Counted from the first letter of the stretch, positions 5,970 through 16,765 are shown. The stretch is 33,471 nt of DNA from Deltaproteobacteria bacterium (GCA_020850995.1 JADZDP010000027.1:1-33471), one strand, 5' to 3'. Translations and numbers: made by a program. The notes: a model not told the origin generated them from the letters alone.

Positions 5970-7898
5970 CTACTCCTTCGGCAGCTTGTTGTAGAGCGCG
6001 TCCACGTCCTTGCGCGTCTTCAAGAACAGCACACCCTCGGTGTACTTCTCGACGACGGCCGCGTCGGGCAGGCTCGAGCGGTCGGGCTTGCCGCGCTTCT
6101 TCTCGGCGAGATCGTCTCGCGCCTCGCTCCGGGCGCTCTTCTCGGCCTCCAAGAGCTTCATGTAGGCGATGCCAATAACAGACAGCTCCGACTTCTCTCT
6201 GTTCTTCACCAAGAGCGGGTTCTCGGTCAGGCGACGCTCGATCTCCGTGCGCTTGCGCTTGTAGCTGCCGTAGTCGCCGCTGCTGGCGTCGGAGACGATG
6301 GCGCTCGCCTTGCCATCATCGCCCTTGGGGGGCTCGTCGCCCTTCTCGACCCGATCACCACCCTTGTCGTCGCCCTTGGGGTGATCGGGCTTGTCGCCCT
6401 TGTCGCCCTTGTCATCGCCCTTGGGGTGATCGGGCTTGTCGCCCTTGTCGTCGCCCTTGGGGTGATCGGGCTTGTCACCCTTGTCGCCCTTGTCATCGCC
6501 CTTGGGGTGATCGGGCTTGTCGCCCTTGTCGTCGCCCTTGGGGTGATCGGGCTTGTCGCCCTTGTCGTCGCCCTTGTCACCCTTGTCGTCGCCCTTGTCA
6601 CCCTTGTCGTCGCCCTTGTCGCCCTTGGTCGGGTCTGTGGGGATGTCGACAACGACGGTCGACGCGCCGCCACGGAAGGACTGGATCATGGTCCACACGG
6701 CGCCACCGACCTGGGCCACGCCGCCGAGGATGCTGAGCACGAAGAGGATCTTGCAGACGATGATCACCCAGTTCGCGCAGCGCCAGTACTTGGCCCAGGC
6801 GAGCATGAGGTACACGAAGACCAGGCCGGCCACGGCCATGAGCGCGGCGGGCAGCACGTTCAGGATGAGGAAGCCGCGGCCCACGCTCATCACCAAGCGC
6901 CCGACGACGCCGGCGAACAGCGCCGTGAGCGCGCCCGCGCCCTGGAACAGGATCAGCGCTACCAGCGACATCACGGCGTAGTTCGAGCGGGACTTCTCGT
7001 CGGTCTCGCCTTTGCCGATCTTCTCGACGACGAACTTGGTCACCGGGTGCATGATCAGCCCGAAGACCACGCCGGCAACGACGGCGATGGCAGCGGAGAT
7101 CGCCGTGCCCACCAGGAAGCCGCCGATGGCGATGGTGCCCATCACCGCGCTCGCGATGAAGCTGGCCACGTTGCCCGCCACCATCGCCGCCAGATACGCC
7201 GGGATGGCGAAGGCGATGAGCTCGATGGGCCGCATCGCCTTGACCTTCTGGTCCTCGACGCCCTTGTTGATGGTGCCGATGGGGTTGACCAGCATCAGCG
7301 GCACGTTGGCGAGGTAGTATCCGATGGCCTTGGGGATGGCGGCCATCACCGCGCTGGCGCCGCCGCCGCCGCCGCCCATGGCCTCTTGCAGGTAGGGATC
7401 CTCGGCGACGGGGTCTTCCTGCGGCAGTTGCCGCGAGGTGCCCGCCACCGGCTGCGAGGCCTGCACCGAGCGCGAGCGCGACTGCTCGGCAGGCAAGAGC
7501 GGCTCCACGTCAGCAGGATCTGGCGTCGGCTGTCGCTTCTGTGGCTGCGGCGCCTGCGACGAGCGCGCGCGCCTGGGATCGGACTCGCGCTGCCGCGGCG
7601 TGCTTGCTCCGTCGACGGACGTGACCTCGAACTGGTGCTTGGAGAGCGAGAAGGTGAAGCCCTGGGTGATGGCCACCGGCTCGGTGATGCGCCGGTTGTT
7701 GACGACGGTGCCGTTGACGCTCTTGAGGTCCTCGAGGAACCACTGCCCGTCCTTCATGAAGACGCGCGCGTGCCGCTTCGAAACGGACTGGTCCGCGATG
7801 GGCACGTTGGCCGGGCCACCCGTGCGCCCGAAGACGAAGCCCTCGGGAGGGATCGAGTAGGTCTCCGACGAGGAGCAGTTGCGGATCTCGCACTTCAT
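5970..7898 (-). CDS. FHA-domain multi-pass membrane protein with Lys-Gly-Asp repeat region
   Basis: A 642-residue chimera. Residues 1-95 are an FHA domain with the conserved G24-R25, S40-x-x-H43 and N62-G63, expected to bind phosphothreonine peptides. Residues 100-185 are a Pro/Gln/Arg-rich linker ending in a Gly run. Residues about 190-405 are a YIP1-like membrane region with several hydrophobic spans (roughly 225-285, 305-335, 343-367 and 376-400). Residues about 424-530 are a low-complexity Lys/Gly/Asp repeat with five PDHP motifs. The last 110 residues are a charged helical domain. FHA proteins usually report on Ser/Thr kinases, which Myxococcota have in numbers, but none lies in this window. 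The start ATG 7898 begins the FHA fold directly (MKCEIRNCSS). Confidence 0.85.
   Translation of the reverse strand: MKCEIRNCSSSETYSIPPEGFVFGRTGGPANVPIADQSVSKRHARVFMKDGQWFLEDLKSVNGTVVNNRRITEPVAITQGFTFSLSKHQFEVTSVDGASTPRQRESDPRRARSSQAPQPQKRQPTPDPADVEPLLPAEQSRSRSVQASQPVAGTSRQLPQEDPVAEDPYLQEAMGGGGGGASAVMAAIPKAIGYYLANVPLMLVNPIGTINKGVEDQKVKAMRPIELIAFAIPAYLAAMVAGNVASFIASAVMGTIAIGGFLVGTAISAAIAVVAGVVFGLIMHPVTKFVVEKIGKGETDEKSRSNYAVMSLVALILFQGAGALTALFAGVVGRLVMSVGRGFLILNVLPAALMAVAGLVFVYLMLAWAKYWRCANWVIIVCKILFVLSILGGVAQVGGAVWTMIQSFRGGASTVVVDIPTDPTKGDKGDDKGDKGDDKGDKGDDKGDKPDHPKGDDKGDKPDHPKGDDKGDKGDKPDHPKGDDKGDKPDHPKGDDKGDKGDKPDHPKGDDKGGDRVEKGDEPPKGDDGKASAIVSDASSGDYGSYKRKRTEIERRLTENPLLVKNREKSELSVIGIAYMKLLEAEKSARSEARDDLAEKKRGKPDRSSLPDAAVVEKYTEGVLFLKTRKDVDALYNKLPKE
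6361..6629. repeat. In-frame low-complexity repeat encoding K/G/D/P/H units
   Basis: Tandem units of 36 and 45 bases (12 and 15 residues) alternate, giving a higher-order period of about 81 bases, and end in a run of nine-base KGD-type units. Five units carry the block that encodes DKPDHP. It is entirely inside the FHA membrane protein gene and stays in frame. It is likely prone to unit gain and loss. Confidence 0.85.
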
Positions 7899-8073
7899 CG
7901 TTTTGGGGTCTCGCCTTCGACGTTAGGTGCCCAGGGTAGGACGTGGCAATTTCTCGTGCACTGTCGGGACGCACCTACATTGCCCCACATCCACGGTAAC
8001 GTCGGTCACGGAACGAGCCTTGCCACAGGCGCCGCATCCGCGCGAAGCACGCCCCTTTCCCCCGGGGTGACCC

Positions 8074-9984
8074 ATGAGCTTCTCCCTTCGTGAACGCGCC
8101 CGCTACGCCTTCGACAACACGCTCGCCAAGGGGACCGTCGCGCTCATCGCCTGGCTCGCGGTGGTGTCGCTCCTGGGCATCCTGCTCATCGCCGCGCTGG
8201 TGGTGCTCTTCGGGGTTCGGCCCGAGGGTGCCGAGGAGCTCGGCTTCGCCGAGGCGGCATGGGGCAACCTGATGCGCACGCTCGACGCCGGCACCATGGG
8301 CGGCGACGAAGGTTGGCCATTTCGCATCTGGATGTTCCTGGTCACGCTGCTTGGCATCTTCATCCTGAGCACCTTGATCGGCGTGCTGTCGAGCGGGCTC
8401 GAGGGGCAGCTCGACGCCTTGCGCAAGGGCCGCTCGCGCGTGGTCGAGCACGATCACACCGTCATCCTCGGCTGGTCAGAGCAGGTGTTCCCCATCATCG
8501 CCGAGCTCATCGAGGCCAACGCCAGTCGACGGCGCGCGTGCATCGTGGTGCTGGGCGAGAAGGACAAGGTGGAGATGGAGGAGGCCATCGCCGAGGCCAT
8601 CGACGACACGCGCACCACGCGCATCGTGTGCCGCAACGGCTCGCCGCGTGCGCTGCACGACTTGCACATCGCGGGCATCGACAGCGCGCGCTCGATCATC
8701 GTGGTCGCCCCCGAGAACGAGGAGGGCGAGAAGAGCCCCGATCCCGACGTCGACGTCATCAAGGCGCTGCTCGCCATCACCAACAACCCGAACCGCAAGC
8801 CCTCGCCCTACCATATCGTCGCCGAGGTCCGTGACCCGAAGAACTTCGCGGTGGCGCAGATGGTGGGCAAGGACGAGGTGGAGCTGGTCCTCGTCGGCGA
8901 TCTGGTCGCGCGCGTCATGGCGCAGACCTGCCGGCAATCGGGCCTGAGCGTGGTGTACACCGAGCTGCTCGACTTCGGCGGCGACGAGATCTACTTCAAG
9001 GAGGAGCCCTCGCTGGTGGGCAAGTCGTACAGTCAGGCCCTGCTGGCCTACGAAGACTGCGCGGTCATCGGCATGCGGCAGCGCGGCGGCGCGCCGGTGC
9101 TCAACCCCCCGCCCGACACGCCCATCGCCGCCGGCGACAAGCTCATCGTGGTGGCCGAAGACGACGACGCCATCAAGCTCGGCACTGCGCCGGCGCCGGC
9201 CAACGCCGCCGCCATCGTGGCGGCGACCGAGGTCCCAGCCACACCCGAGCGCAGCTTGATCCTCGGGTGGAACTGGCGCGCGCCCAGCGTCATCAACGAG
9301 CTCGACAACTACGTGCCGCCGGGCTCCACCATCCACGTCGTCGCCGACGCCGAGAGCGCGGAGGAGACCATCCGCACCGAGTGCAGTGGGCTCAAGCGAC
9401 AGAAGCTCCAATTCCGGCGCGCCGACACCACCGATCGCCGCGTGCTCGACGCGCTCAAGGTGCAGGCCTACGATCACGTGATCGTGCTCTGCTACTCCGA
9501 CACGCTCGACGTGCAGAAGGCCGACGCCATCACGCTCATCACCCTGCTGCACCTGCGCGACATCGCCGACAAGGCCAACCACCGCATCCCGGTGGTGAGC
9601 GAGATGCTCGACATCAAGAACCGCGCGCTGGCAGAGGTGACGCGCGCCGACGACTTCATCGTCAGCGACAAGCTGGTCAGCTTGATGCTCTCGCAGATCT
9701 CCGAGAACAAAGAGCTGAACCTGGTGTTCGCCGATCTGTTCTCGTCGGAGGGCAGCGAGATCTACCTCAAGCCGGCCACCCAGTACGTCACGCCCAACGT
9801 GCCCGTGACCTTCTCCACCGTGGTGGTCGCCGCCGCGCGGCGGGGCGAGAGCGCGCTCGGCTTCAAGCTGGCGGCGCAGTCGGGCGACGCGTCGAAGTCC
9901 TACGGCGTGGTGGTCAACCCCGAGAAGAGCGAGTCGGTGACCTTTGGGCCGCACGACAAGATCATCGTGCTCGCCGAGGATTAG
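8074..9984 (+). CDS. CASTOR/POLLUX-type putative ion channel with NAD-binding domains
   Basis: A 636-residue protein. The N-terminus has a first membrane span (about residues 20-46), a re-entrant region around WGNLMRTLDAGTMGGDEGWPF (the pore region of this family) and a second span (about 88-110, RIWMFLVTLLGIFILSTLIG). Two large cytosolic TrkA/RCK-like parts follow, each starting with a phrase such as HTVILGWSEQVFPIIAELIE or RSLILGWNWRAPSVINEL. This is the architecture of the CASTOR/POLLUX/SYM8 channel family, known in plants as nuclear-envelope cation channels and widespread but little studied in bacteria. It sits with a TPR membrane protein 24 bases downstream. Ion selectivity is not predictable from the sequence. 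Confidence 0.88.
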   Translation: MSFSLRERARYAFDNTLAKGTVALIAWLAVVSLLGILLIAALVVLFGVRPEGAEELGFAEAAWGNLMRTLDAGTMGGDEGWPFRIWMFLVTLLGIFILSTLIGVLSSGLEGQLDALRKGRSRVVEHDHTVILGWSEQVFPIIAELIEANASRRRACIVVLGEKDKVEMEEAIAEAIDDTRTTRIVCRNGSPRALHDLHIAGIDSARSIIVVAPENEEGEKSPDPDVDVIKALLAITNNPNRKPSPYHIVAEVRDPKNFAVAQMVGKDEVELVLVGDLVARVMAQTCRQSGLSVVYTELLDFGGDEIYFKEEPSLVGKSYSQALLAYEDCAVIGMRQRGGAPVLNPPPDTPIAAGDKLIVVAEDDDAIKLGTAPAPANAAAIVAATEVPATPERSLILGWNWRAPSVINELDNYVPPGSTIHVVADAESAEETIRTECSGLKRQKLQFRRADTTDRRVLDALKVQAYDHVIVLCYSDTLDVQKADAITLITLLHLRDIADKANHRIPVVSEMLDIKNRALAEVTRADDFIVSDKLVSLMLSQISENKELNLVFADLFSSEGSEIYLKPATQYVTPNVPVTFSTVVVAAARRGESALGFKLAAQSGDASKSYGVVVNPEKSESVTFGPHDKIIVLAED

Positions 9985-10007
9985 TCCGTGCGCTCGCGAG
10001 GCATGCC

Positions 10008-10526
10008 ATGAACGACGACCACCTGCACCGCTTCGCTCAAAAGGTCGTGGAGCTGCAAGAGCAGCAGCGGCAGCAGGTCGACGAGCAACTGATGGGGGAG
10101 GTGGCGCGCGAGCTCGGCATGTCGGAGGACGAGCTGGCGCGCATTCGCGATCAGAGCCGCACCTGTAAGGAGCGCGCGCGCACGCTGCGTGCGGCCGGCA
10201 ACCTCGATCAGGCCATCGAGGAGCTCGAGACCGGCTGGGTGTTCAACCCCCTCGACGTGGAGATCGCGTACCAGCTCGCCGACGGGCTGTTCACGCGCGC
10301 CCAGCGCGGCGGCGCCGCTCGCCAGGAGGAGTGGCAGCGCGCGTTCGATCTCTGTCGTCGCGTGCTCGAGATCGCACCAGCGCATGCCGACGCGCCGGCG
10401 CTGCTCAACGCCATCAAGAACGGCGACCCCTCGAAGCGATCCACGGGGGTGCCCGTGCTGCTCATCGCCGTGGCCATCGCCGTCGTTGGCGTGGCGCTGC
10501 TGGGTGTGCTGGCGTGGCTCGTGTGA
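10008..10526 (+). CDS. TPR-like protein with C-terminal membrane anchor
   Basis: A 172-residue protein. An N-terminal helical, Gln-rich part (QKVVELQEQQRQQVDEQL) is followed by a short helix-turn region, then two TPR-like helical pairs (about residues 48-130: SRTCKERARTLRAAGNLDQA, WQRAFDLCRRVLEIAPAHAD). The end is a single hydrophobic span (about 147-172, VPVLLIAVAIAVVGVALLGV). It is therefore a tail-anchored protein facing the cytosol. It starts 24 bases after the channel gene on the same strand, with GAGG about seven bases before the ATG, so it is probably an operon partner and may be an accessory subunit of the channel; that link is inference from position only. Confidence 0.8.
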   Translation: MNDDHLHRFAQKVVELQEQQRQQVDEQLMGEVARELGMSEDELARIRDQSRTCKERARTLRAAGNLDQAIEELETGWVFNPLDVEIAYQLADGLFTRAQRGGAARQEEWQRAFDLCRRVLEIAPAHADAPALLNAIKNGDPSKRSTGVPVLLIAVAIAVVGVALLGVLAWLV

Positions 10527-10533
10527 TCGGGGG

Positions 10534-11904
10534 TCAGTGCGTGGCCATGATGTCGATGGTGCGCCACCGCCCGCCACGGAAGCGCCACAACAAGACACCG
10601 GCCAGGATCGCCAGGTACACCACCAGCCAGCCCATGGCGACGACGTCGCCGCCACCGAGGCCGTGCACGCTCCAGTAGGCGCCGGGCGCGAAAATCCCCC
10701 ACGCAACGGCGGCCCGCACCCAGAAGGTGAAGGCCGTGTCGCCGGCAGCGCGCAGCGCCTCGGCCAACACCATGCTGGCGGCGTCGACGAGCTGCCACGC
10801 CGCCGACAGCATGAGCACGCGCACGCCGACCTCGAGGAAGGTGGCCTGATCGGCGCCGTCTTTGACGAAGATGGAGAACAAGAGCCCGGGCACCAGCAGG
10901 TACAGCGCACCCACGCACCCCTGCCACACGGCCGCCACGGTGAAGGTCAGGCGCACGGTGCGTGGCACGTCGTCGTGCGCCTTGGCGCCGATGGCTTGGC
11001 CGACGAAGATGGCGCCCGCCGATGCCAGCGCGAACGCTGGCATGAAGGAGATGGAGTTGAGCTGGAACACCGCCATCACTGCCGCCAGCGCCGAGGTGCC
11101 GAGGCCAGCCACCACGACGTTGATGAAGAACGAGAAGGCGGCGAACTCGATGAACCAGTTGAGCCCCGAGGGCAGGCCGATGCGCAGCATCTGCCCGAGC
11201 TCGCGCAGTGACATGTGCGGCACCGCGCGCGTGCGCTGACCGACGCCGCCGAGAAAGCAGCCGAGCAGGAACAGGAAACCCAAGAGCGTGGCGATCGACG
11301 ACGCGATGGCGGCGCCAGTGACGCCGAGGGCGGGCGCACCCAGGTGGCCGAAGATCAGCACCCAGTTGAGCGCCACGTTGGCCACCATGGCGATGACCTG
11401 CGCCGCCATGGGCAGGCGCGTGTTGCCGAGCCCGTTGTAGTAGTTGCCGAGGGCCTCGAGGCCGATGGCGAAGCCACCCGAGGGCAGGCGGTACCAGAGG
11501 TAGGCGCTCATCAACGTCGTCACTTCCGGCGTGTAGTCGAAGGCGCGCAGCAATGTCGGCAGCGCCGGCATGGCGGCGATGCAGAGCAGGCCGGCGATGG
11601 CCGCCAGCACCAATCCGTAGAAACCATAGCGGCGCGCGCCAGCAGCGTCGCCGGCGCCGACGCGCTGGCTCGCGTACGTCGACACGATGAACGCCACGCC
11701 CATCGGCAGGATCAAGATGTTGAAGGCGTTGATGCTCCCAGCGGTGGTGGCCGCGAGCTCGTTCTCGCCCAGGCGCGCCACCATGGTGGCGTCGGTGAAG
11801 CCCACCACCACCTGGGCGCTGCGCGTGACCACCACGGGCCAGGCGAGCCCGAGCAGCTGGCGCGCACTCGGGCGGGTGACCACGGGTGCTGTGCTCGCTT
11901 CCAT
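10534..11904 (-). CDS. MATE-family multidrug/metabolite exporter
   Basis: A 456-residue protein with about 12 predicted spans in two similar halves, the usual length for MATE antiporters (Na+ or H+ coupled export of cationic drugs or metabolites). Characteristic phrases are LLGLAWPVVVTRSAQVVVGF with TDATMVARLGENELAA (half 1), PSGGFAIGLEALGNYYNGLG, RIGLPSGLNWFIEFAAFSFF (half 2) and FALASAGAIFVGQAIGAKAHDD. ATG 11904 is chosen because it begins just before the first helix; the longer open frame adds only a Pro/Arg-rich stretch unlike the family. It ends seven bases from the convergent TPR gene and is divergent from the gene at 12025. The substrate is unknown. Confidence 0.92.
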   Translation of the reverse strand: MEASTAPVVTRPSARQLLGLAWPVVVTRSAQVVVGFTDATMVARLGENELAATTAGSINAFNILILPMGVAFIVSTYASQRVGAGDAAGARRYGFYGLVLAAIAGLLCIAAMPALPTLLRAFDYTPEVTTLMSAYLWYRLPSGGFAIGLEALGNYYNGLGNTRLPMAAQVIAMVANVALNWVLIFGHLGAPALGVTGAAIASSIATLLGFLFLLGCFLGGVGQRTRAVPHMSLRELGQMLRIGLPSGLNWFIEFAAFSFFINVVVAGLGTSALAAVMAVFQLNSISFMPAFALASAGAIFVGQAIGAKAHDDVPRTVRLTFTVAAVWQGCVGALYLLVPGLLFSIFVKDGADQATFLEVGVRVLMLSAAWQLVDAASMVLAEALRAAGDTAFTFWVRAAVAWGIFAPGAYWSVHGLGGGDVVAMGWLVVYLAILAGVLLWRFRGGRWRTIDIMATH

Positions 11905-12024
11905 CGCGCCAGGCCTACCAAGTGGACGGTCCGGCGCAACGCCGGCATCCCACCCCATGCGGGCGACCTGCCCGGTGGGACAGCGCGGCAAGACGTGGCA
12001 CGACGGCCGCGGCAAGATCGGCCC

Positions 12025-12444
12025 ATGTGGTTGCCGCTTCGCTGGTCCATCGCGCTCGCGTTGTTCATGGGCACGGGCTCGGTGCTGCTCTACTGCGCCC
12101 TAACGGAAAAGCCCGCCGTCGTTGTCGTCGTCGCTGCGACGGGCGCGCCATCCCCTGGAGCGGCGCTCGCCATACCGCCGCTGCATGCGGCCGACGTGCC
12201 GAGGGAGCGCCGGCACCCGCGCGCGCCCGAGCCCGTCGACGAGCGAGCATCCCCAGCACCTGCGGGTACCACCACGGGCGACGAGCAGCTCGCCCAGCGG
12301 CTCTTCGAGGGAGCGGTCAGCCGCTTGCGCGAGCGCGACACCGCGAGCGCATGCGTGGCCCTGCGTCGGGTCATGGCGACGGCCGCGCCCGGGAGCATCT
12401 GGCGCGACAAGGCCGAGCTGCTGCGCGACCTGCGCTGCTCTTGA
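12025..12444 (+). CDS. Small membrane-anchored protein (139 aa)
   Basis: An N-terminal span (about residues 6-25, LRWSIALALFMGTGSVLLYC), a Pro/Ala/Arg-rich linker (about 30-88), and a short helical C-terminal part (GDEQLAQRLFEGAVSRLRER, CVALRRVMATAAPGSIWRDK) ending in Cys. The tail resembles half of a TPR pair. The layout fits an inner-membrane protein exposing a small helical domain outside the cytosol. There is no family match that I recognise and no clear ribosome binding site. It lies 120 bases from the divergent MATE gene and 70 bases before the rlmN-type gene. Confidence 0.6.
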   Translation: MWLPLRWSIALALFMGTGSVLLYCALTEKPAVVVVVAATGAPSPGAALAIPPLHAADVPRERRHPRAPEPVDERASPAPAGTTTGDEQLAQRLFEGAVSRLRERDTASACVALRRVMATAAPGSIWRDKAELLRDLRCS

Positions 12445-12514
12445 CCGTGCGGGGTGCGCGCGCTGTATCCCGCGAACGCCTTGCCAGGCCGATTCCACGC
12501 GGCAGGCTCGCACC

Positions 12515-13636
12515 ATGTCGCCCGCGCACCTGATCGCGCTCGCGCCCGAGGAGCTCGTGGCGCTCCTGGGCGCGCACGGCGTTGCCTGCACGCCCGGCGA
12601 AGCGCGCAGGCTCTTGGCCCACGTGGTCTCCGACGGTGCGCACGACCTGCGCGCCATGAAGAAGCCCGTGGCGCGCGCCGTTCGCGAGGCGGTGGGCGCC
12701 CTCACCGTCGACGAGCGGCCCACCGTCATCGAGCGCGCGCGCGACGAGGCCGACGGCTTCGAGAAGCTGCTCTTGCGCGCCACCGACGGAGCGCTGTTCG
12801 AAGCCGTGCGCATCCCGCTGCACAAGCCCGGTCGATACAGCGTGTGTCTGTCGTCGCAGGTTGGCTGTGCCATGCGCTGCGCGTTTTGCGCCACGGGCCG
12901 CCTCGGCCTGACGCGCAACCTGCGCGCCGACGAGATGGTCGCGGCCTTCCTGGCGGCGCGCGCCGAGCTCGCGCCCGGTGAGCGCCTGTCGGGCGCGGTG
13001 TTCATGGGTCAGGGCGAACCGCTCGCCAACTACGACGAGGTGCTGCGCGCCGCCCGCGTGCTCTCGCACCCTTGCGGCGGCCGCGTCGAGGCGAAGAACA
13101 TCTCCATCTCCACCGCCGGGCTGGTGCCGCAGATGCTGCGCTACGCCGAGGAGGGGCACCGCTACCGCCTCATCGTGAGCCTGCACTCGGCCATCCCCGA
13201 GCGGCGCCAGCGCCTCATGCCCGTGGCGGGGCAATGGTCACTGCACGAGCTTGCCGGCGCCATTCGCCGCCTGCACGCGCGCACCGGCGATCGCGTGACG
13301 GTCGCGTGGGTGGTGCTCGCCGGCGTCAACACCGGCGACGACGAGGTGCAGGCGCTGCGGGCCCTGCTCGGCGACGTTCCGCTGCGCATCAACCTCATCG
13401 ACGTCAACCCCGTCGAGCTTCCTGCCGGCCTGCCCACCGACGGGGAGCGCGGCGGGCCCGAGACCTTCGTGCGCGCCTCGCCTGCCGAGCTCGCGCTCTT
13501 CCTCGACCGCTTGCAGCTCCTCGGGCAGCCCATCGTGCGCCGCTACTCCGGCGGCCAGAACCGCCACGCCGCCTGCGGCATGCTCGCGGCCCGCCGCCAG
13601 GCCGCCGACTCGCGGGCCGGCGACGACGCGCTGTAG
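12515..13636 (+). CDS. rlmN: RlmN/Cfr-family radical SAM RNA methyltransferase
   Basis: A 373-residue protein of the family that methylates C2 of A2503 in 23S rRNA (and A37 in some tRNAs). The [4Fe-4S] cysteines lie in CAMRCAFC (118, 122, 125). The auxiliary cysteine of SVCLSSQVGC is Cys111, and the methyl-carrying cysteine of GQNRHAAC is Cys354, matching Cys118 and Cys355 of E. coli RlmN, so the full ping-pong mechanism is possible. Other family stretches are MGQGEPLANYDEV (the usual form is MGMGEP), NISISTAGLVPQM, SLHSAIPERRQRLMP and INLIDVNP. It is divergent from standard RlmN in the N-terminal helices and could be a paralog with another RNA target. Confidence 0.88.
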   Translation: MSPAHLIALAPEELVALLGAHGVACTPGEARRLLAHVVSDGAHDLRAMKKPVARAVREAVGALTVDERPTVIERARDEADGFEKLLLRATDGALFEAVRIPLHKPGRYSVCLSSQVGCAMRCAFCATGRLGLTRNLRADEMVAAFLAARAELAPGERLSGAVFMGQGEPLANYDEVLRAARVLSHPCGGRVEAKNISISTAGLVPQMLRYAEEGHRYRLIVSLHSAIPERRQRLMPVAGQWSLHELAGAIRRLHARTGDRVTVAWVVLAGVNTGDDEVQALRALLGDVPLRINLIDVNPVELPAGLPTDGERGGPETFVRASPAELALFLDRLQLLGQPIVRRYSGGQNRHAACGMLAARRQAADSRAGDDAL

Positions 13637-13639
13637 ACT
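13634..13639 (+). promoter_or_regulatory. Candidate -10 element (TGTAGACT context)
   Basis: TAGACT with an upstream TG, nine bases before GTG 13649, overlapping the end of the rlmN-type gene. It would give a very short or absent leader. No -35 is recognised. Confidence 0.25.
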
Positions 13640-13648
13640 CACGCCAGC

Positions 13649-15368
13649 GTGAGCGTGAAGGACGAGCACACGGCCATGGACGACCGCACGGCACCGATGC
13701 CGTCGCAGGCGCGACCCGTGTCTGTGGCCGGCACGGTCGAGCCGACGGTGAACCGCGAGCCCACGCCCGACCCGCCGGCGCGCGAAGGGTCGGCGGTGCA
13801 CGTGGCACCAGAGCGGCCGAAGAGCGGCAGCTTCGACGACGACGTCGAGCGCCAGCGCGCGCCGCCGGCCCGCCCCGCCGTGGGCTACACCGCGACCTTC
13901 GCGGCGCCCGTGCCGGCCGCGCCGCACGCCGGGAACGCGACGCTCGAGGGGCCCCGCGCTGTGCCGAGCGCGCCGGCGCCGGTGGATGTGTTCGCGTCGC
14001 GCGCCTCCTTCGCCGGCGGCGATGCGGGCGCCGACGCGCAAGCGCCGACGGTGCTCGCGCCGCCCCAGGGCGTCGAGGCGGTCGCGTCGCCACAGCGCGC
14101 GCCGGCGCCGACCACCGACCCGCAGTTCGAGCTCGTGGTCACGGCGCCCATGGCGCTGCCCGCGCTCACGGCCCTGCGCGCGCGGGCCATGCCTACCGAG
14201 CCCCAGGGCGCGCCCGTGGGTCCCCCGATCACCGAGGAGGTGCCACCCGCGCAACCGCGCAGCACCGACCCCTGGATGCCGGCCGTGGTGCTCCCTACGG
14301 CGCAGATGCAGGCCACCGCGGAGGCTGCGGAGCCACCGGAGCCCACGGTGGCAGTCGAGCGCGCTGGCGACGAGGGCGAGGACGGGCACACCCTCGGCGA
14401 GGCACGCGGCGCCGCCACGCTGGAGCTGCCCGCGCAGGCGGCGCCCACGCCGCTGGAGCCGCCTACCCTGCCGCTCACCGAGCTCCTCACGGCGGCGGAG
14501 CCTGAGCCCGTGGCGCCGCTCGAGCCCACCACGGTGGGCGAGCTCGCAGCAGCTCCCGCGGTCACCCCTGATGAGCCAACGGTGCGCAGGCGCTCGCCGC
14601 CCGCGGCTCCTCGGCGCAGCCGCGCACCGTTGCTGATCACCGCAGCGGTGGTGGCGTGCGCCGCGATCGGCGCGATCTGCGCGATCGCGCTGTTCGTGCT
14701 CGTTGACGACGACGAGCCGGTAACGCCGTCCGCGCCGCCGACCGCGGCGGCCCCGCCTCCTCCCGCGCCGGCCCCGTTGCCGACCCCGCCTCCGGTGGCC
14801 CCATCGCCGGGTCCACCCGTGGTTGCCGCAGCGTTGCCGCCGTCGGCGGCCAACGCGACACCACCGCCCCCGCCGCTCGACGAGCCCGCGCCACCCGCGC
14901 CCCCTGACCCGCCGGCCCTGGCGCCGCCCCCGCCCGCGCCGCCAGTGGCCGCTCTGCCCCCGCCGCCTCCTGCGCTCGAGCCCGTCGCCGTCAAGGCCGC
15001 GCCTGCCGCAGCACCGGTGCGCGCCGCCGACGGCTTCGGTCCCTTCCTCGACCGCAGCGGGGGCGCTGGCGGGCTCGGGCGTGCGCTGGGCGCCGGCGTT
15101 CGCGCCGTCATCGGCGAGGCGCTGGCGGGTACCGCCGTCGGCGTTCGTGGCGACGTGGTGCGCGCCCGCCTGAAGGACGGGCGCGCCACCGCCGAGTGCG
15201 TCCTGGTGGTGTTCGACGCGCAGCGCGCGCGCGTCACGGTCCGAGGCAGCGCGAGCGTCGAGGCAGCGGGCCCAGCCGCGGCTGCGCTGCCGCGCGCCGC
15301 CGAGGCCTGTGCCCACGCCGTCGACGGAGAGATCAAGGCCGCCGTGGCGCTGGCCAAGGGCACGAGCG

Positions 15369-15394
<26 letters not shown>
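13649..15394 (+). CDS. Large Pro/Ala-rich single-span membrane protein
   Basis: A 581-residue protein. Residues 1-about 325 form a disordered, Pro/Ala/Thr/Glu-rich cytosolic segment. A basic cluster (RRRSPPAAPRRSRAP) precedes one span (LLITAAVVACAAIGAICAIA, about 329-350). Beyond it lies a Pro-rich stalk with many PPPPAPPA blocks (about 355-450) and a folded C-terminal domain of about 120 residues (GFGPFLDRSGG, ALKDGR-like strand region, ACAHAVDGEIKAAVALAKG). The topology resembles proteins with disordered regulatory tails in Myxococcota, but no kinase motif is present. The start GTG 13649 follows TAGACT (13634-13639) and has no Shine-Dalgarno; ATG 13676 is an alternative. The 3' end overlaps the convergent esterase gene by 26 bases. 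Confidence 0.7.
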
Positions 15395-16754
<1,360 letters not shown>

Positions 16755-16765
16755 GAGCCGTCGCG

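Noticed and set aside
6361..6629. CRISPR-like array
   Set aside because: The units are contiguous, of 36 and 45 bases without unique spacers, and stay in the reading frame of a real protein.
6381..8093. 570-codon plus-strand open frame across the FHA gene
   Set aside because: It reads the reverse of the KGD repeat (valine/leucine repeat) and lacks any plausible domain.
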